A stretch of DNA of 64,000 bases from an uncultured Bacteroidaceae bacterium (GCA_905233765.1 CAJOCU010000007.1:1-64000), one strand, 5' to 3'. Shown: positions 1 through 9,545, counted from the stretch's first letter. The notes: a model not told the origin generated them from the letters alone. Made by a program: numbers and translations.

Positions 1-43
1 CGACCACACCGGTTCTTGTCTTTCTTAAGTTTCTAACTTCCAT
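1..43 (-). CDS. rpsQ: 30S ribosomal protein S17 (5' end only)
   Basis: Only the first 14 codons lie in the window, reading MEVRNLRKTRTGVV, which matches the start of Bacteroidota S17, a primary 16S rRNA-binding protein. An in-frame ATG at 55 would add four residues (MVLD), but family members start at the MExRNLRK methionine, so 43 is preferred. It follows rpmC by about 15 bp in the S10 operon order L16-L29-S17. The rest lies beyond the left edge. Confidence 0.85.
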   Translation of the reverse strand, partial: MEVRNLRKTRTGVV

Positions 44-57
44 GTCTAAGACCATTA

Positions 58-258
58 TTAATTAGCATTCTTTTTCTCCGTGAGGATAGTCATCATGCGG
101 GCGATGTCACGACGTGCCTTCTTGATCTCAGAAGGGTTCTCCAGAGGAGCGACGGCATGGTTTAGCAACATCTGGTTGTACTGTGCCTTTGCCGTTTCTA
201 TTTTCTCGGCGAGTTCCTCAAGTGTGAGGGCTCTAACTTCTGCTGTCTTCATAATCAA
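58..258 (-). CDS. rpmC: 50S ribosomal protein L29
   Basis: A 66-aa protein of usual L29 length, with the N-terminal helix region ([17 protein letters not shown]) and the conserved [19 protein letters not shown] stretch that forms the second long helix. L29 sits near the polypeptide exit tunnel and contacts trigger factor and SRP. Its start overlaps the rplP stop by 4 nt (255-258), the arrangement expected for translational coupling inside the S10 operon. Confidence 0.96.
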   Translation of the reverse strand: MIMKTAEVRALTLEELAEKIETAKAQYNQMLLNHAVAPLENPSEIKKARRDIARMMTILTEKKNAN

Positions 259-680
259 GCGTTTTTGTCGTAATCTCGTCTAACAATGAACTTCGTAGTC
301 ACGGGAAGCTTCTGAGCGGCGAGGCGCAGGGCTTCCTTTGCTGTCTCATAGGGTACACCTTCCACCTCGAAGATGATGCGACCGGGCGTAACGGGGAATA
401 CGTAGCCCACGGGATCACCCTTACCTTTACCCATACGGACATCGGCAGGCTTCTTGGTGATAGGTTTGTCCGGGAAGATGCGAATCCACACCTGACCTTC
501 ACGCTGCATGTAGCGCGTAACGGCCACACGGGCAGCCTCAATCTGGCGGCTGTTGATCCAGTGTGTATCCAAACTCTTGATACCGAACGATCCGAAAGCA
601 AGCTGGTTGCCGCGCTGGGCATTGCCTTTGCAACGGCCCTTTTGCGGTCTTCTATATTTAGTTCTTTTCGGCTGTAACAT
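255..680 (-). CDS. rplP: 50S ribosomal protein L16
   Basis: A 141-aa protein starting [16 protein letters not shown], the canonical L16 N-terminus, with the central [14 protein letters not shown] block. L16 helps organise the A-site tRNA region and the 5S/23S rRNA interface. Length and motifs are normal. It overlaps rpmC by 4 nt and follows rpsC by 22 bp. Confidence 0.97.
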   Translation of the reverse strand: MLQPKRTKYRRPQKGRCKGNAQRGNQLAFGSFGIKSLDTHWINSRQIEAARVAVTRYMQREGQVWIRIFPDKPITKKPADVRMGKGKGDPVGYVFPVTPGRIIFEVEGVPYETAKEALRLAAQKLPVTTKFIVRRDYDKNA

Positions 681-702
681 AATTACGTTCTTTCAAGTTG
701 GT

Positions 703-1437
703 TTAACGATTGTTGTTGCGCGGACGGCGGGGGCCACGACGACCACCGCGGTCGTTGCCGCCGAAGCGGCCGGCCTCCTTCTGCTGTGTGAAGTTCGGAG
801 CAAGGTCCTTCTTGCCATAGACCTCACCGCGGCAAATCCACACCTTGATACCGAGCAGACCCACCTTCGTAAGCGCCTCGGTCTGACAGTAGTCGATGTC
901 TGCGCGGAAGGTGTGTAGCGGTGTACGGCCTTCCTTGAACATTTCGGAGCGTGCGATTTCGGCACCATTGAGACGGCCGGAGATAAGCACTTTGATGCCT
1001 TCTGCGCCAGCGCGCATGGTGTTGCCGATAGCCATCTTGATAGCACGACGATAGGCAATCTTGCCTTCGACCTGCTTGGCGATGTTGGCACCTACGATGT
1101 TGGCGTCGAGGTCGGGCTTCTTCACCTCAAAGATGTTGAGCTGAATGTCCTTGTCGGTGATTTTCTTGAGCTCACGCTTGAGGGCATCAACCTTTTCACC
1201 ACCCTTGCCAATGATAATACCAGGACGCGATGTGCAAACCGTGATGGTCACGAGCTTGAGTGTGCGTTCGATGACAATGCGGGAGATGCTGGCATCACCC
1301 AGGCGAGCCATGAGGTACTTGCGGATTTTGCTGTCCTCGAGAATGGAATCGCCGAAGTTCTTGCCACCATACCAATTGGAATCCCAACCACGGACGATGC
1401 CGAGACGGTTGCTGATAGGATTAACTTTCTGTCCCAT
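703..1437 (-). CDS. rpsC: 30S ribosomal protein S3
   Basis: A 244-aa S3 with the [18 protein letters not shown] start, the type II KH domain GxxG loop ([11 protein letters not shown], about residues 73-83) and the C-terminal signature ([19 protein letters not shown]). The tail from about residue 220 is low-complexity Gly/Arg/Asn ([14 protein letters not shown]), common in Bacteroidota. S3 lines the mRNA entry tunnel and contributes to ribosomal helicase activity. The gene appears intact although the preceding rplV is damaged at its 3' end. Confidence 0.97.
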   Translation of the reverse strand: MGQKVNPISNRLGIVRGWDSNWYGGKNFGDSILEDSKIRKYLMARLGDASISRIVIERTLKLVTITVCTSRPGIIIGKGGEKVDALKRELKKITDKDIQLNIFEVKKPDLDANIVGANIAKQVEGKIAYRRAIKMAIGNTMRAGAEGIKVLISGRLNGAEIARSEMFKEGRTPLHTFRADIDYCQTEALTKVGLLGIKVWICRGEVYGKKDLAPNFTQQKEAGRFGGNDRGGRRGPRRPRNNNR

Positions 1438-1448
1438 ACTGTTACTGA

Positions 1449-1487
1449 TTAATCATTAGTTTTAGTGTCAACGAACAATGTGACGTG
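1449..1487 (-). pseudogene. Out-of-frame remnant of the L22 C-terminus
   Basis: Read one frame away from rplV, this stretch encodes [12 protein letters not shown] followed by TAA, 11 bp before the rpsC start. It matches the terminal beta strand and tail expected of Bacteroidota L22. It marks the 3' side of the apparent deletion in rplV and has no start codon of its own. Confidence 0.75.
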
Positions 1488-1821
1488 GTCGACCCTGAGG
1501 GGCGGGACGCATGCGCTTGAGGGTAGCACCCTCATCGACGAATACTCTCGTAACGAACAGCTCACCATCCTCGGCTTTGCGATCGTTCTTCTGTTCCCAG
1601 TTAGCAATGGCCGAACGCAGGAGTTTCTCCACGTCGGCGGCAGCAGCCTTCTTGTTGAAGTGCAGCGTCGCCAGGGCGCGGTTGACCTCCATGCCGCGAA
1701 TCAAATCCACCACATAACGCATCTTACGCGGGGAGGAAGGTACGCCCTTAGCCTTGGCAAAGTACTGGGTCTTCAGTGCAGCCTTTCTTGCTTCAGCTGC
1801 CAGTCTTTTTCTTTTTCCCAT
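1468..1821 (-). CDS. rplV: 50S ribosomal protein L22, C-terminus altered by frameshift/deletion
   Basis: The frame encodes 117 aa. Residues 1-110 are normal L22, including [20 protein letters not shown] and the loop-proximal [18 protein letters not shown]. The family then continues with a short basic stretch (GYRIRKRSN in Bacteroides as I recall it) and a conserved beta strand HVTLFV. Here the frame reads PRHIVR and stops. The missing strand is still encoded, in another frame, at 1449-1487 ([12 protein letters not shown] then TAA). This is best explained by loss of about 26 nt near 1490. L22 lines the exit tunnel and is essential, so either the protein tolerates a shorter tail or the deletion is a sequencing or assembly error. 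Confidence 0.9.
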   Translation of the reverse strand: MGKRKRLAAEARKAALKTQYFAKAKGVPSSPRKMRYVVDLIRGMEVNRALATLHFNKKAAAADVEKLLRSAIANWEQKNDRKAEDGELFVTRVFVDEGATLKRMRPAPQGRPRHIVR

Positions 1822-1867
1822 TATATGATTACTCTATTTTAATCGATGATTGAATCCGAGGTCCTTC

Positions 1868-2137
1868 TTACTTCTTCTTCTGACCAGCATGGCCGCCGAA
1901 CTTGCGAGTGGGAGCGAACTCACCCAGCTTGTGGCCTACCATGTTCTCAGTGACATACACAGGGATGAACTTGTTTCCGTTGTGGACGGCAATCGTGTGA
2001 CCGACGAAGTCGGGGCTGATCATTGATGCACGAGCCCAAGTCTTCACGACGTTCTTCTTGCCGCTCTCGTTCATGGCGAGAACTTTTTTCTCAAGGCTTA
2101 CTGCGATGTATGGACCTTTCTTAAGTGAACGACTCAT
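1868..2137 (-). CDS. rpsS: 30S ribosomal protein S19
   Basis: An 89-aa protein with the S19 signature [11 protein letters not shown], the central [22 protein letters not shown] block and the C-terminal [17 protein letters not shown]19 forms a complex with S13 in the small-subunit head and contacts the A-site finger. Length and motifs are normal. It lies between rplB and rplV. Confidence 0.97.
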   Translation of the reverse strand: MSRSLKKGPYIAVSLEKKVLAMNESGKKNVVKTWARASMISPDFVGHTIAVHNGNKFIPVYVTENMVGHKLGEFAPTRKFGGHAGQKKK

Positions 2138-2162
2138 AATGTTTTCTTCGTGTTAACAGTAA

Positions 2163-2990
2163 TTACTTTTTGTTGGCTCTTTCAATGATATACTTGCTGG
2201 ACTGCTTCTTCGGTGCACGTGTCTTGAGGCCCTTAGCATAGAGGCCCTTACGTGAACGCGGATGTCCACCGCTCTGGCGACCTTCACCACCACCCATCGG
2301 GTGATCGTGCGGGTTCATCACAACACCACGGTTATGGGGACGGCGGCCGAGCCAGCGGCTACGTCCAGCCTTACCGGAAGCTTCGAGTGCGTGATCACTA
2401 TTACCGACGCTACCGATAGTGGCCTTGCAAGCACTGAGAACCTTGCGCGTCTCGCCCGAGGGGAGCTTGATGACGCAATAGCGATCCTCACGAGAGGTCA
2501 ACTGAGCGAAATTGCCGGCGGAACGCACAAGGAGTGCACCCTGACCGGGACGGAGCTCAATGTTGTGAATCACCGTACCAACGGGAATATTCTGCAGAGG
2601 AAGGGCGTTGCCAACCTCGGGGGCAGCCTCGGCACCAGACATCAGCGTCTGACCAACCTTGAGGCCGTTAGGAGCAATGATATAACGTTTTTCGCCGTCA
2701 GCATAGAAGAGCAGAGCTATGCGAGCCGAGCGGTTCGGATCGTACTCAATGGTCTTCACGACTGCGGGAACACCATCTTTCTCTCGTTTAAAATCGATGA
2801 AGCGGAACTTACGCTTGTGACCACCGCCCATGTAGCGGACAGTCATCTTACCAGTGTTATTACGACCACCAGTGCTACGCTTACCGTAGGTGAGAGACTT
2901 TTCAGGTACAGATGCAGTAATCTCTTCGAACGTACCTATAATTTTGTGTCTTTGGCCCGGTGTTGTGGGCTTTAATTTACGTACTGCCAT
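2163..2990 (-). CDS. rplB: 50S ribosomal protein L2
   Basis: A 275-aa L2 beginning [16 protein letters not shown], with the OB/SH3-like RNA-binding core and the conserved C-terminal [17 protein letters not shown] block that holds the histidine placed near the peptidyl transferase centre. L2 is a primary 23S rRNA-binding protein needed for subunit association. It starts 6 bp after rplW, in normal operon order. Confidence 0.98.
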   Translation of the reverse strand: MAVRKLKPTTPGQRHKIIGTFEEITASVPEKSLTYGKRSTGGRNNTGKMTVRYMGGGHKRKFRFIDFKREKDGVPAVVKTIEYDPNRSARIALLFYADGEKRYIIAPNGLKVGQTLMSGAEAAPEVGNALPLQNIPVGTVIHNIELRPGQGALLVRSAGNFAQLTSREDRYCVIKLPSGETRKVLSACKATIGSVGNSDHALEASGKAGRSRWLGRRPHNRGVVMNPHDHPMGGGEGRQSGGHPRSRKGLYAKGLKTRAPKKQSSKYIIERANKK

Positions 2991-2996
2991 CTTGGT

Positions 2997-3287
2997 TTAA
3001 ATGTTACTGTAGAAATCGATTGTCTCGCCCTCTTTGAGAGTGACGATAGCCTTCTTAAAGGCATTGGTGCGGCCCTTGATTAAACCGGCCTTCGTGTAAC
3101 GGCTCTTGTTCTTACCTGCATAACGACAAGTACTGATGCCGGTAACAGTGACGTTATAAAGAGCCTCGACCTCGTTCTTGATCTCAATCTTGTTAGCCTC
3201 AGGACGGACAATGAAGCCGAACTTATTCTGCTTCTCCGTGATTTTGGTCATCTTCTCAGTGACCAAGGGTTTAATGATATATCCCAT
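2997..3287 (-). CDS. rplW: 50S ribosomal protein L23
   Basis: A 96-aa protein with the L23 pattern: IIKPLVTEKMTKITEKQNKF at the N-terminus, the IKNEVEALYNVTVTGI helix-strand and the terminal TLKEGETIDF. L23 sits at the tunnel exit and docks trigger factor. It lies between rplD and rplB as expected. Confidence 0.97.
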   Translation of the reverse strand: MGYIIKPLVTEKMTKITEKQNKFGFIVRPEANKIEIKNEVEALYNVTVTGISTCRYAGKNKSRYTKAGLIKGRTNAFKKAIVTLKEGETIDFYSNI

Positions 3288-3300
3288 ATTGTCTTACCTG

Positions 3301-3930
3301 TTACTTGTTAAGGTTTGCAGCGACAGTGTCGATAGCGCCCTCGCAGAGCACAAGCACGTCTGCATCGAGCACCTTGTAGGTGTTCAGTGCAGATGCAGCC
3401 ATTACATTGACGCGCTCGATATTACGAGCCGACAAATATACGGCTTTATCTGTACCCGGTAAAACGAAAAGAGCCTTTTTACCGTCAACTTTAAGATTAT
3501 TTATGACTTCGGCGAAGTTTTTCGTCTTTGGAGTCTCGAAAGTGAAGTCCTCTACGACAACAATAGCGTTCTCCTGTGCCTTGTAGGCGAGAGCGCTCTT
3601 GCGAGCGAGTTGGCGAACTTTCTTGTTAAGCTTGAAGCCGTAGTCGCGGGGCTTGGGACCAAATACGCGAGCACCACCTACGAGCACGGGTGAGTTGATG
3701 TCACCACGACGCGCACCGCCGCCACCCTTCTGACGTCCGAGTTTGCGAGTGGAACCGCTGAGCTCAGAACGTTCCTTGGACTTGGCTGTACCCTGGCGCT
3801 GGTTAGCGAGGAAGAGCTTGACATCGAGATAGATTGCATGGTCGTTGGGCTCAATGCCGTAAACCGCATCGTCAAGGACTACCTTACGACCGGTGTTCTG
3901 ACCTTTGATATTCAATACACTGACTTCCAT
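3301..3930 (-). CDS. rplD: 50S ribosomal protein L4
   Basis: A 209-aa L4 whose extended tunnel loop is visible as [19 protein letters not shown] followed by the [17 protein letters not shown] segment. L4 reaches into the exit tunnel beside L22; in other bacteria it can also regulate the S10 operon. No operon-leader target could be identified here because rpsJ follows fusA directly. Its start is 1 bp after the rplC stop. Confidence 0.97.
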   Translation of the reverse strand: MEVSVLNIKGQNTGRKVVLDDAVYGIEPNDHAIYLDVKLFLANQRQGTAKSKERSELSGSTRKLGRQKGGGGARRGDINSPVLVGGARVFGPKPRDYGFKLNKKVRQLARKSALAYKAQENAIVVVEDFTFETPKTKNFAEVINNLKVDGKKALFVLPGTDKAVYLSARNIERVNVMAASALNTYKVLDADVLVLCEGAIDTVAANLNK

Positions 3931-3931
3931 C

Positions 3932-4546
3932 TTACTTAATAACGCTTACGATTGAACCTTTGAAACCCGGAATGCTGCCTTTGATGAGAAGCAGGTTGTG
4001 CTCGGGAATCACCTTTAACACTTGCAGGTTGTGCGTTGTCACGCGGGCATTGCCCATCTGGCCACCCATGCGCAGGCCCTTGAAGACCTTTGCGGGATAG
4101 GAGCAGGCACCGATGGAACCCGGCTTGCGCAGACGGTCGTCCTGACCGTGTGTGCTCTGGCCTACGCCACCGAAACCATGACGTTTCACGACACCCTGGA
4201 AACCTTTACCTTTGCTCGTACCGATCACGTCAACATAAGTCGTGTCAGCGAAGATATCTACGGTGATGGTGTCACCGAGATTGACATCTTCGAAACCTGT
4301 GAACTCGGCCAAGTGGCGCTTGGGAGTAGTACCGCTCTTGGCGAAGTGTCCGAGCATGGGCTTGGTGGTGTTCTTCTCCTTAGCCTCTTCGAAGCCGAGC
4401 TGCACGGCAGCATAGCCGTCCTTCTCGACGCTCTTCACCTGGGTAACTACGCAAGGACCTAATTCGATAACAGTGCACGGCACATTCTTGCCGTCGGCAC
4501 TGAAAACGGAAGTCATTCCGATTTTCTTTCCTAATAATCCTGGCAT
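3932..4546 (-). CDS. rplC: 50S ribosomal protein L3
   Basis: A 204-aa L3 starting [15 protein letters not shown], with the conserved loop [19 protein letters not shown] and the GARCSYP-like segment ([23 protein letters not shown]) that reaches toward the peptidyl transferase centre. L3 nucleates 50S assembly. It is preceded by an unusual CTAG-rich repeat tract instead of a Shine-Dalgarno site. Confidence 0.97.
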   Translation of the reverse strand: MPGLLGKKIGMTSVFSADGKNVPCTVIELGPCVVTQVKSVEKDGYAAVQLGFEEAKEKNTTKPMLGHFAKSGTTPKRHLAEFTGFEDVNLGDTITVDIFADTTYVDVIGTSKGKGFQGVVKRHGFGGVGQSTHGQDDRLRKPGSIGACSYPAKVFKGLRMGGQMGNARVTTHNLQVLKVIPEHNLLLIKGSIPGFKGSIVSVIK

Positions 4547-4567
4547 TTCTGTAATTAATTTAAATTT

Positions 4568-4609
4568 CTAGTATATCTAGTACTACTAGTCTTTCTCTAG
4601 TGTTTCTAG
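4568..4609 (-). repeat. CTAG-containing pre-start repeat tract of rplC
   Basis: Five CTAG tetranucleotides start at 4568, 4577, 4586, 4597 and 4606, a spacing of 9-9-11-9 bp, in the 69-bp gap between rpsJ and rplC. On the transcribed strand the units read ACTAGAAA/ACTAGAGA-like. CTAG is usually rare in bacterial DNA, so five in 42 bp is striking. It belongs to the class of short A-rich repeats found just before several starts in this window. A role in ribosome recruitment is inference. Confidence 0.7.
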
Positions 4610-4615
4610 CTTGAA

Positions 4616-4921
4616 TTAGACTTTGATCTCAACTTCCACACCGCTTGGCAATTCAAGCTTCATCAGCGCATCCACGGTCTGAGCAGTGCTGCTGTAGATG
4701 TCTATGAGACGCTTGTAGTTACAGAGCTGGAATTGTTCGCGAGCCTTCTTGTTGACAAAGGTGGAACGGTTCACAGTGAAGATACGCTTGTGGGTGGGGA
4801 GGGGGATTGGACCGCTCACGATGGCACCCGTGGCCTTCACCGTCTTCACAATCTTCTCGGCGGACTTATCCACCAAGCTGTGGTCGTAGGACTTCAGTTT
4901 TATTCTGATCTTCTGACTCAT
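4616..4921 (-). CDS. rpsJ: 30S ribosomal protein S10
   Basis: A 101-aa S10 with the start [20 protein letters not shown] and the central loop [29 protein letters not shown]10 is a 30S head protein and also NusE, the partner of NusB in antitermination. It follows fusA by about 95 bp, joining the str and S10 operons; tuf is absent between them, as is common in Bacteroidota. Confidence 0.97.
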   Translation of the reverse strand: MSQKIRIKLKSYDHSLVDKSAEKIVKTVKATGAIVSGPIPLPTHKRIFTVNRSTFVNKKAREQFQLCNYKRLIDIYSSTAQTVDALMKLELPSGVEVEIKV

Positions 4922-5015
4922 GATTTGATTTTACGATTTAATGTTTATAAATTTCTTTTTCGGGTGGTTGGGCTGCCGAAGAGTCATTTGCTCGGCAGCC
5001 CCCTGCCCTGTTGTT

Positions 5016-7133
5016 TTAGACTAAGTCAACACGTCCCTTGATCTCCTCGAGCACAGCCTTAGCGATGCTGCTGGAGACGGGAGCGTGGTGGTCGTAGGTC
5101 ATACTTGATGTAGCACGGCCGGAAGTGATGGTACGGAGTGCCGTCACATATCCGAACATCTCACCCAGAGGCACCATTGCCTTCACGATGCGAGCGCCGC
5201 TGCGGCTGGTATCCATACCTTCTACCTGACCGCGACGTTTGTTGAGGTCGCCAATGACATCACCCATATTCTCTTCTGGTGTCACTACCTCGAGCTTCAT
5301 GATGGGCTCCATCAGTACGGGCTTAGCCTGCGAGCAAGCGTTCTTGTAAGCCTGGATGGCGCAGATCTCGAAGGAGAGCTGGTCAGAATCGACGGGGTGG
5401 AACGAACCATCCACGAGTTCTACCTTCAGGCTGTCCATGGGGAAGCCGCCGAGGATACCATTCTTCATAGCGCTCTCGAAGCCCTTCTGCACAGCGGGGA
5501 TGAACTCCTTGGGGATGTTACCACCGGTGACACTGTTGATGAACTGTAGGCCTGTGCCTTCGAAGTCGTCGTCGATAGGACCTACGTTGACAATGATGTC
5601 AGCGAACTTACCGCGACCACCCGACTGCTTCTTATAGACCTCGCGGAGGTTCACGGTCTTCGTGATGGCCTCCTTGTAGTTCACCTGAGGCTTACCCTGG
5701 TTGCACTCAACCTTGAACTCGCGCTTCAAACGGTCGATGATGATGTCCAAGTGGAGCTCGCCCATACCGCTGATAACGGTCTGGCCGCTCTGCTCGTCGG
5801 TGCGGACGGTGAAGGTGGGGTCCTCCTCTGCCAGCTTGGCGAGGCCGTTGCTGAGCTTGTCGAGATCCTTCTGCGTCTTGGGCTCCACGGCGATACCGAT
5901 CACGGGATCGGGGAAGTCCATGCTCTCGAGCACGATGGGTGCATCCTCGTCGCAGAGGGTGTCACCTGTGCGGATATCCTTGAAGCCCACGCCTGCGCCG
6001 ATGTCACCTGCACCAATCACCTCAACGGGGTTTTGGTGGTTGCTGTGCATCTGGAACAGACGGCTCACGCGCTCCTTCTTGCCAGAACGTGTGTTGTAGA
6101 TGTAGCTACCAGCTTCCACTTTACCGGAGTAAACGCGGATGAAGGTCAGGCGGCCCACATACGGGTCTGTAGCGATCTTGAAGGCAAGAGCGGAGGTCTT
6201 CTCGTCCTCGCTGGGTTTGCGATCTTCCTCTTCGCCGCTATCGGGGTTCGTACCAATCACGTTGGGCGTGTCCAGGGGGCTGGGCAGGAAGGCACAAACG
6301 TAGTCGAGCAGCGTCTGTACGCCCTTGTTCTTGAAGCTGGAACCGCAGAGCATCGGGGTAATCTCCATGCTGACGGTGGCAGCGCGCAGAGCGGTGAGAA
6401 TCTCCTCCTCGGTGATGCTTGCGGGGTCGTCGAAGAACTTCTCCATGAGGGCTTCGTCGTACTCAGCCACGGTCTCCAGCATCTTGTCGCGCCACTCCTG
6501 TGCCTCATCTACGAGGTCAGCAGGAATATCCTCAACGGAGTACTCGGCACCCATCGTCTCATCGTGCCACAGGATGGCCTTCATCTTGACGAGGTCCACA
6601 ACACCCTTAAAGTTCTCCTCAGCACCGATGGGGATGACCACGGGCACAGCCTTAGCGCCCAGAACGTCCTTCATCTGACGTACGACCTCAAAGAAGTCGG
6701 CACCGCTACGGTCCATCTTGTTCACGTAGCCGATGCGAGGAACATTATACTTGTCAGCCTGACGCCACACCGTCTCGGACTGGGGCTCCACACCACCTAC
6801 AGCACAGTAGGCAGCGACAGCACCGTCCAACACGCGCAGTGAGCGTTCCACCTCAGCGGTGAAGTCCACGTGTCCCGGAGTGTCAATGAGGTTGATCTTA
6901 TACTTGTTTCCGTTCCAGTTCCAGAACGTCGTCGTGGCAGCAGAGGTGATGGTGATACCGCGCTCCTGCTCCTGGGCCATCCAGTCCATGGTAGCAGCGC
7001 CGTCGTGCACCTCACCAATCTTATGGGTCAGACCCGTGTAGAAGAGAATACGCTCAGACGTAGTGGTCTTACCAGCATCGATGTGGGCCATGATACCGAT
7101 GTTACGGGTCAAATGCAGATCTTGTTTTGCCAT
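5016..7133 (-). CDS. fusA: Translation elongation factor G
   Basis: A 705-aa GTPase that drives ribosomal translocation and, with RRF, ribosome recycling. The G1 motif AHIDAGKT is at residues 16-23, with DTPGHVDF (G3) and NKMDR (G4) following, then domains II-V ending with the [20 protein letters not shown] region typical of EF-G domain V. Length is normal. It sits 20 bp downstream of rpsG in the classic str order rpsL-rpsG-fusA. Confidence 0.98.
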   Translation of the reverse strand: MAKQDLHLTRNIGIMAHIDAGKTTTSERILFYTGLTHKIGEVHDGAATMDWMAQEQERGITITSAATTTFWNWNGNKYKINLIDTPGHVDFTAEVERSLRVLDGAVAAYCAVGGVEPQSETVWRQADKYNVPRIGYVNKMDRSGADFFEVVRQMKDVLGAKAVPVVIPIGAEENFKGVVDLVKMKAILWHDETMGAEYSVEDIPADLVDEAQEWRDKMLETVAEYDEALMEKFFDDPASITEEEILTALRAATVSMEITPMLCGSSFKNKGVQTLLDYVCAFLPSPLDTPNVIGTNPDSGEEEDRKPSEDEKTSALAFKIATDPYVGRLTFIRVYSGKVEAGSYIYNTRSGKKERVSRLFQMHSNHQNPVEVIGAGDIGAGVGFKDIRTGDTLCDEDAPIVLESMDFPDPVIGIAVEPKTQKDLDKLSNGLAKLAEEDPTFTVRTDEQSGQTVISGMGELHLDIIIDRLKREFKVECNQGKPQVNYKEAITKTVNLREVYKKQSGGRGKFADIIVNVGPIDDDFEGTGLQFINSVTGGNIPKEFIPAVQKGFESAMKNGILGGFPMDSLKVELVDGSFHPVDSDQLSFEICAIQAYKNACSQAKPVLMEPIMKLEVVTPEENMGDVIGDLNKRRGQVEGMDTSRSGARIVKAMVPLGEMFGYVTALRTITSGRATSSMTYDHHAPVSSSIAKAVLEEIKGRVDLV

Positions 7134-7153
7134 TTTCTACTTGATGTTTGTGA

Positions 7154-7630
7154 TTAGAAGCGGAAGTGTGCGAACGCACGGTTAGCCTCAGCCATGCGGT
7201 GCATGTCCTCCTTACGCTTGAAGGCACCGCCCTGCTCGTTGTAGGCATCCATGATCTCAGCAGCGAGCTTGTCGGCCATCGTCTTGCCGCCGCGCTTGCG
7301 GGCATACAGGATGAGGTTCTTCATCGAGACGCTCTCCTTACGGCTGGGACGGATCTCAGTAGGCACCTGGAAGGTAGCACCACCGATACGGCGGCTCTTG
7401 ACCTCCACCTGAGGGGTCACCTTCTGAAGAGCCTCCTTCCAGATCTCCAGGGAGGACTTCTCTTCGTTCTGCATCTTGTTCTTTACGATTTCGAGAGCAT
7501 CATAGAAGATACGATACGAGATGCTCTTCTTGCCGTCATACATCAAGTGGTTGACGAACTTTGACACCTTCACATCACCATACACGGGATCGGGAAGGAC
7601 CAGTCTTTTCTTTGGTTTTGCTTTACGCAT
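7154..7630 (-). CDS. rpsG: 30S ribosomal protein S7
   Basis: A 158-aa S7 starting [19 protein letters not shown], with [18 protein letters not shown] and the [21 protein letters not shown]-binding region. S7 initiates assembly of the 30S head and in E. coli also represses the str mRNA by binding the rpsL-rpsG spacer. The spacer here is about 120 nt (7631-7751), long enough for such a site, but no match was demonstrated. Confidence 0.97.
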   Translation of the reverse strand: MRKAKPKKRLVLPDPVYGDVKVSKFVNHLMYDGKKSISYRIFYDALEIVKNKMQNEEKSSLEIWKEALQKVTPQVEVKSRRIGGATFQVPTEIRPSRKESVSMKNLILYARKRGGKTMADKLAAEIMDAYNEQGGAFKRKEDMHRMAEANRAFAHFRF

Positions 7631-7751
7631 TGTTTTGTGATTTTTACTTGTTTGGGCTGTATTCGTTTGTTTTCTTCAACGCGCCATCGCCTCGTCGCGA
7701 GTGCCCGGCACATTTACTCAACCGCGTTTATACTAGCACAAAACGGATTAA

Positions 7752-8135
7752 TTACTTCTTAGCAGCCTTCGGACGCTTGGCACCGTATTTGGAGCGACGC
7801 TGAGTGCGGTTGGCAACACCGGCCGTATCGAGCGTACCGCGAACGATGTGATAACGTACACCGGGGAGATCCTTCACACGACCGCCGCGCACCAGCACGA
7901 TGCTGTGCTCCTGCAGGTTGTGACCCTCACCGGGGATGTAGCTGTTGACTTCCTTTGTGTTGGTAAGGCGCACACGCGCAACCTTACGCATGGCGGAGTT
8001 AGGCTTCTTAGGTGTCGTGGTATAGACGCGAACGCAGACACCGCGACGCTGAGGGCAGCTGTCCAAAGCGGGGCTCTTGCTCTTGTCCACAAGCACCGTG
8101 CGACCTTTCCGCACCAGTTGTTGAATTGTAGGCAT
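7752..8135 (-). CDS. rpsL: 30S ribosomal protein S12
   Basis: A 127-aa S12, first gene of the operon. It starts [12 protein letters not shown] and carries the decoding-centre motif [11 protein letters not shown] (Lys43/Lys44) and [12 protein letters not shown]. Both positions where streptomycin-resistance substitutions usually arise are wild type, so the sequence predicts no rpsL-mediated resistance. A basic tail ([12 protein letters not shown]) closes the protein. The gene is preceded by a leader of about 90 nt and a strong Bacteroidota promoter. Confidence 0.97.
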   Translation of the reverse strand: MPTIQQLVRKGRTVLVDKSKSPALDSCPQRRGVCVRVYTTTPKKPNSAMRKVARVRLTNTKEVNSYIPGEGHNLQEHSIVLVRGGRVKDLPGVRYHIVRGTLDTAGVANRTQRRSKYGAKRPKAAKK

Positions 8136-8207
8136 TGTTTTTGTTTTTAAATATTATATTATTGTGTAATTATCAATGCGTTTTGTGCACTTGGGCACAC
8201 CTCAAAA

Positions 8208-8222
8208 GGGCATAGTATGCCC
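8208..8222. promoter_or_regulatory. Palindrome in the rpsL leader
   Basis: GGGCATA and TATGCCC flank a single G, a perfect 15-nt inverted repeat just inside the predicted transcript start. A second weak inverted pair (TGTGC ... GCACA) lies at 8184-8199. These could fold at the 5' end of the str-S10 mRNA and stabilise it or bind a repressor. Function is inference. Confidence 0.4.
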
Positions 8223-8232
8223 AATTCGGGCT

Positions 8233-8265
8233 GCAAAGGTACGTATAAATCCCCAATTGACAATA
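8233..8265 (-). promoter_or_regulatory. Promoter of the rpsL-S10 operon
   Basis: On the minus strand a TACCTTTGC -7 box (8233-8241) lies 19 bp downstream of a TTG -33 element (8261-8263). This matches the Bacteroidota consensus TTTG/TTG, 19-21 bp, TAnnTTTG. Transcription would start about 90 nt before rpsL. Confidence 0.8.
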
Positions 8266-8580
8266 CCCTCAGAGCCACAAAATGGCTTTAAGGGCTAAAA
8301 AAGGGGCCAAAACCCTCAGCTTTTAAGAATATTTAACTATTCAGACCGCTTTAACACCGCTCCTCTACCTTCCACGCCCCGCCCACCTACAATATATTGT
8401 CGAACCTTCATATACTCCTCTTGCCTCCAAACTCCCGAAACGTAAATAATCCAATATACAAATGTACGCGCGCCAATCTATCATTCCCCGCTCTAAAGCC
8501 CGCGGTCTTCAAGTTATAAGGCCGCGGCCCTAACGCTATAACAGCATGGGCCTAACGCTGTAAGAGCACGGCTTACGACG

Positions 8581-8598
8581 AGTTCCACTAGTGGAACT
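8581..8598. repeat. 18-bp perfect palindrome
   Basis: AGTTCCACTAGTGGAACT is self-complementary over 18 bp with no spacer. It lies in the gene-poor gap far from any start codon. It could be an operator or a recombination site; nothing nearby supports either. Confidence 0.5.
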
Positions 8599-8878
8599 AC
8601 ATCGAAAACCGTACACTTTGAGAATATACCTTTCCCACAAAAATAGTATGTGTCCCACAAAAAGCTTCACCGTTCACACGTCCATTGCAATCCACTGATT
8701 TATCATCTGTTATTAAGCCCTCACCCATCAATAAAGTTTCACGATCTAATAAACAACTATTCAAGCAATTACCATCACGATGTGAAGGTGAAACATTTTT
8801 TACATTTCAGAGATTATGTGACCTTCGTCGATGGAAAGCCCTGCTACATTGCCCATTCTCAGCGGTTTTCAGCAATAC

Positions 8879-8911
8879 TAGCGACCATTTGCTTCGCGCA
8901 AATGGTCGCTA
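8879..8911 (-). terminator. Strong hairpin downstream of the DUF3467 gene
   Basis: Arms TAGCGACCATTTGC and GCAAATGGTCGCTA (14 bp, perfect) enclose the loop TTCGC, 22 bp past the DUF3467 stop. The position suggests the 3' end of that transcript. The T-run (ATCTTTT) follows the stem only on the plus strand, so it may work mainly as an RNA 3' stabiliser or terminate plus-strand readthrough. Confidence 0.5.
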
Positions 8912-8932
8912 ATCTTTTGCATAAAGCGTAGG

Positions 8933-9250
8933 CTAGTTAATCTTAAAGGGCGAGATAGGGCCTTGTGGTTTAGAATCTTCGGGGAGGGTGATGGTGCCGT
9001 AGGCCTTTTCGTAATTTGCCATGTTCTGCTCCAGCAGACGCATGAGGCGCTTAGCCTGTACGGGCGACATCACCACCCTACTCTGCACATTAGCACGCGG
9101 CATCCCAGGGTGGTGGAACACGAAATCCATGATAAATTCGGTGGGCGTAAACCCCATGATTGTCAGGTTAGAATAAACACCTTTCTCCACTTCGGGGGTC
9201 ATGTTCACCTGCACCTGACCTTGTTTCTGCTGTTCGTTGTTTGTTGCCAT
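8933..9250 (-). CDS. DUF3467 family protein
   Basis: A 105-aa cytosolic protein from the ATG at 9250 (MATNNEQQKQGQ); an upstream TTG would add two residues and is less likely. The core YSNLTIMGFTPTEFIMDFVF, then SRVVMSPVQAKRLMRLLEQN, fits the DUF3467 family, small proteins of unknown function found in Bacteroidota and other bacteria. No catalytic motif, signal peptide or membrane segment is seen. It is monocistronic, divergent from the nfeD-flotillin operon. Confidence 0.85.
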   Translation of the reverse strand: MATNNEQQKQGQVQVNMTPEVEKGVYSNLTIMGFTPTEFIMDFVFHHPGMPRANVQSRVVMSPVQAKRLMRLLEQNMANYEKAYGTITLPEDSKPQGPISPFKIN

Positions 9251-9325
9251 AATCAATAGATTTATAAATATTTTTATTTAAGGTACGCGCGCGAAGACCG
9301 ACTGTGATCCATTCTCATTCCGGAT

Positions 9326-9334
9326 GCAAAAATA
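9326..9334 (-). promoter_or_regulatory. Possible -7 box of the DUF3467 gene
   Basis: TATTTTTGC on the minus strand fits TAnnTTTG about 76 nt before the start. No good -33 element at 19-21 bp was found, so this is tentative. Confidence 0.4.
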
Positions 9335-9545
9335 CACAATTCTTTCTTTTCTTCCTCACAATCTGTCAAAAACTTCACCAACTCCTATGCAATTCGCCTG
9401 CTACAACACATAAGATTACATGCCCAGCGATTCCTTGAGCTTGATTTTTGTATAGGTTTGCAACTTTTTCTAAACTTTTCTCGTCAAAATGATAGAATCT
9501 GATTAGAAATCTCTCCTTTTATGAGGCTGTAACATACAAAAGCTG

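Larger units (their letters stand above)
8266..8932. other. Gene-poor intergenic region
   Basis: No credible coding frame is seen in about 660 bp between the str promoter and the DUF3467 gene. It holds an imperfect direct repeat around 8520-8572 (TAACGCT twice in a shared 20-nt context), a GGCCGCGGCC palindrome, an 18-bp perfect palindrome at 8581-8598, two TCCCACAAAAA copies near 8633 and 8652, and a strong hairpin at 8879-8911. Confidence 0.6.

Noticed and set aside
2262..2975. A 237-codon open frame antisense to rplB
   Set aside because: Shadow of the ribosomal protein gene; no start context or recognisable domain.
5751..6842. A 363-codon open frame antisense to fusA
   Set aside because: It mirrors the codon structure of fusA, a highly conserved gene, and has no family features. 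Long antisense frames are expected in GC-rich codon-biased genes.
8233..8265. Sigma-70 E. coli-type promoter for the str operon
   Set aside because: No TTGACA/TATAAT pair; the Bacteroidota TTG-N19-TAnnTTTG pattern fits much better.
8650..8931. A 93-codon open frame on the plus strand in the gap before DUF3467
   Set aside because: Composition is unlike the neighbouring genes (His, Tyr, Ser-rich, no domain), it runs into the strong hairpin at 8879-8911 and has no promoter or repeat-type start region.
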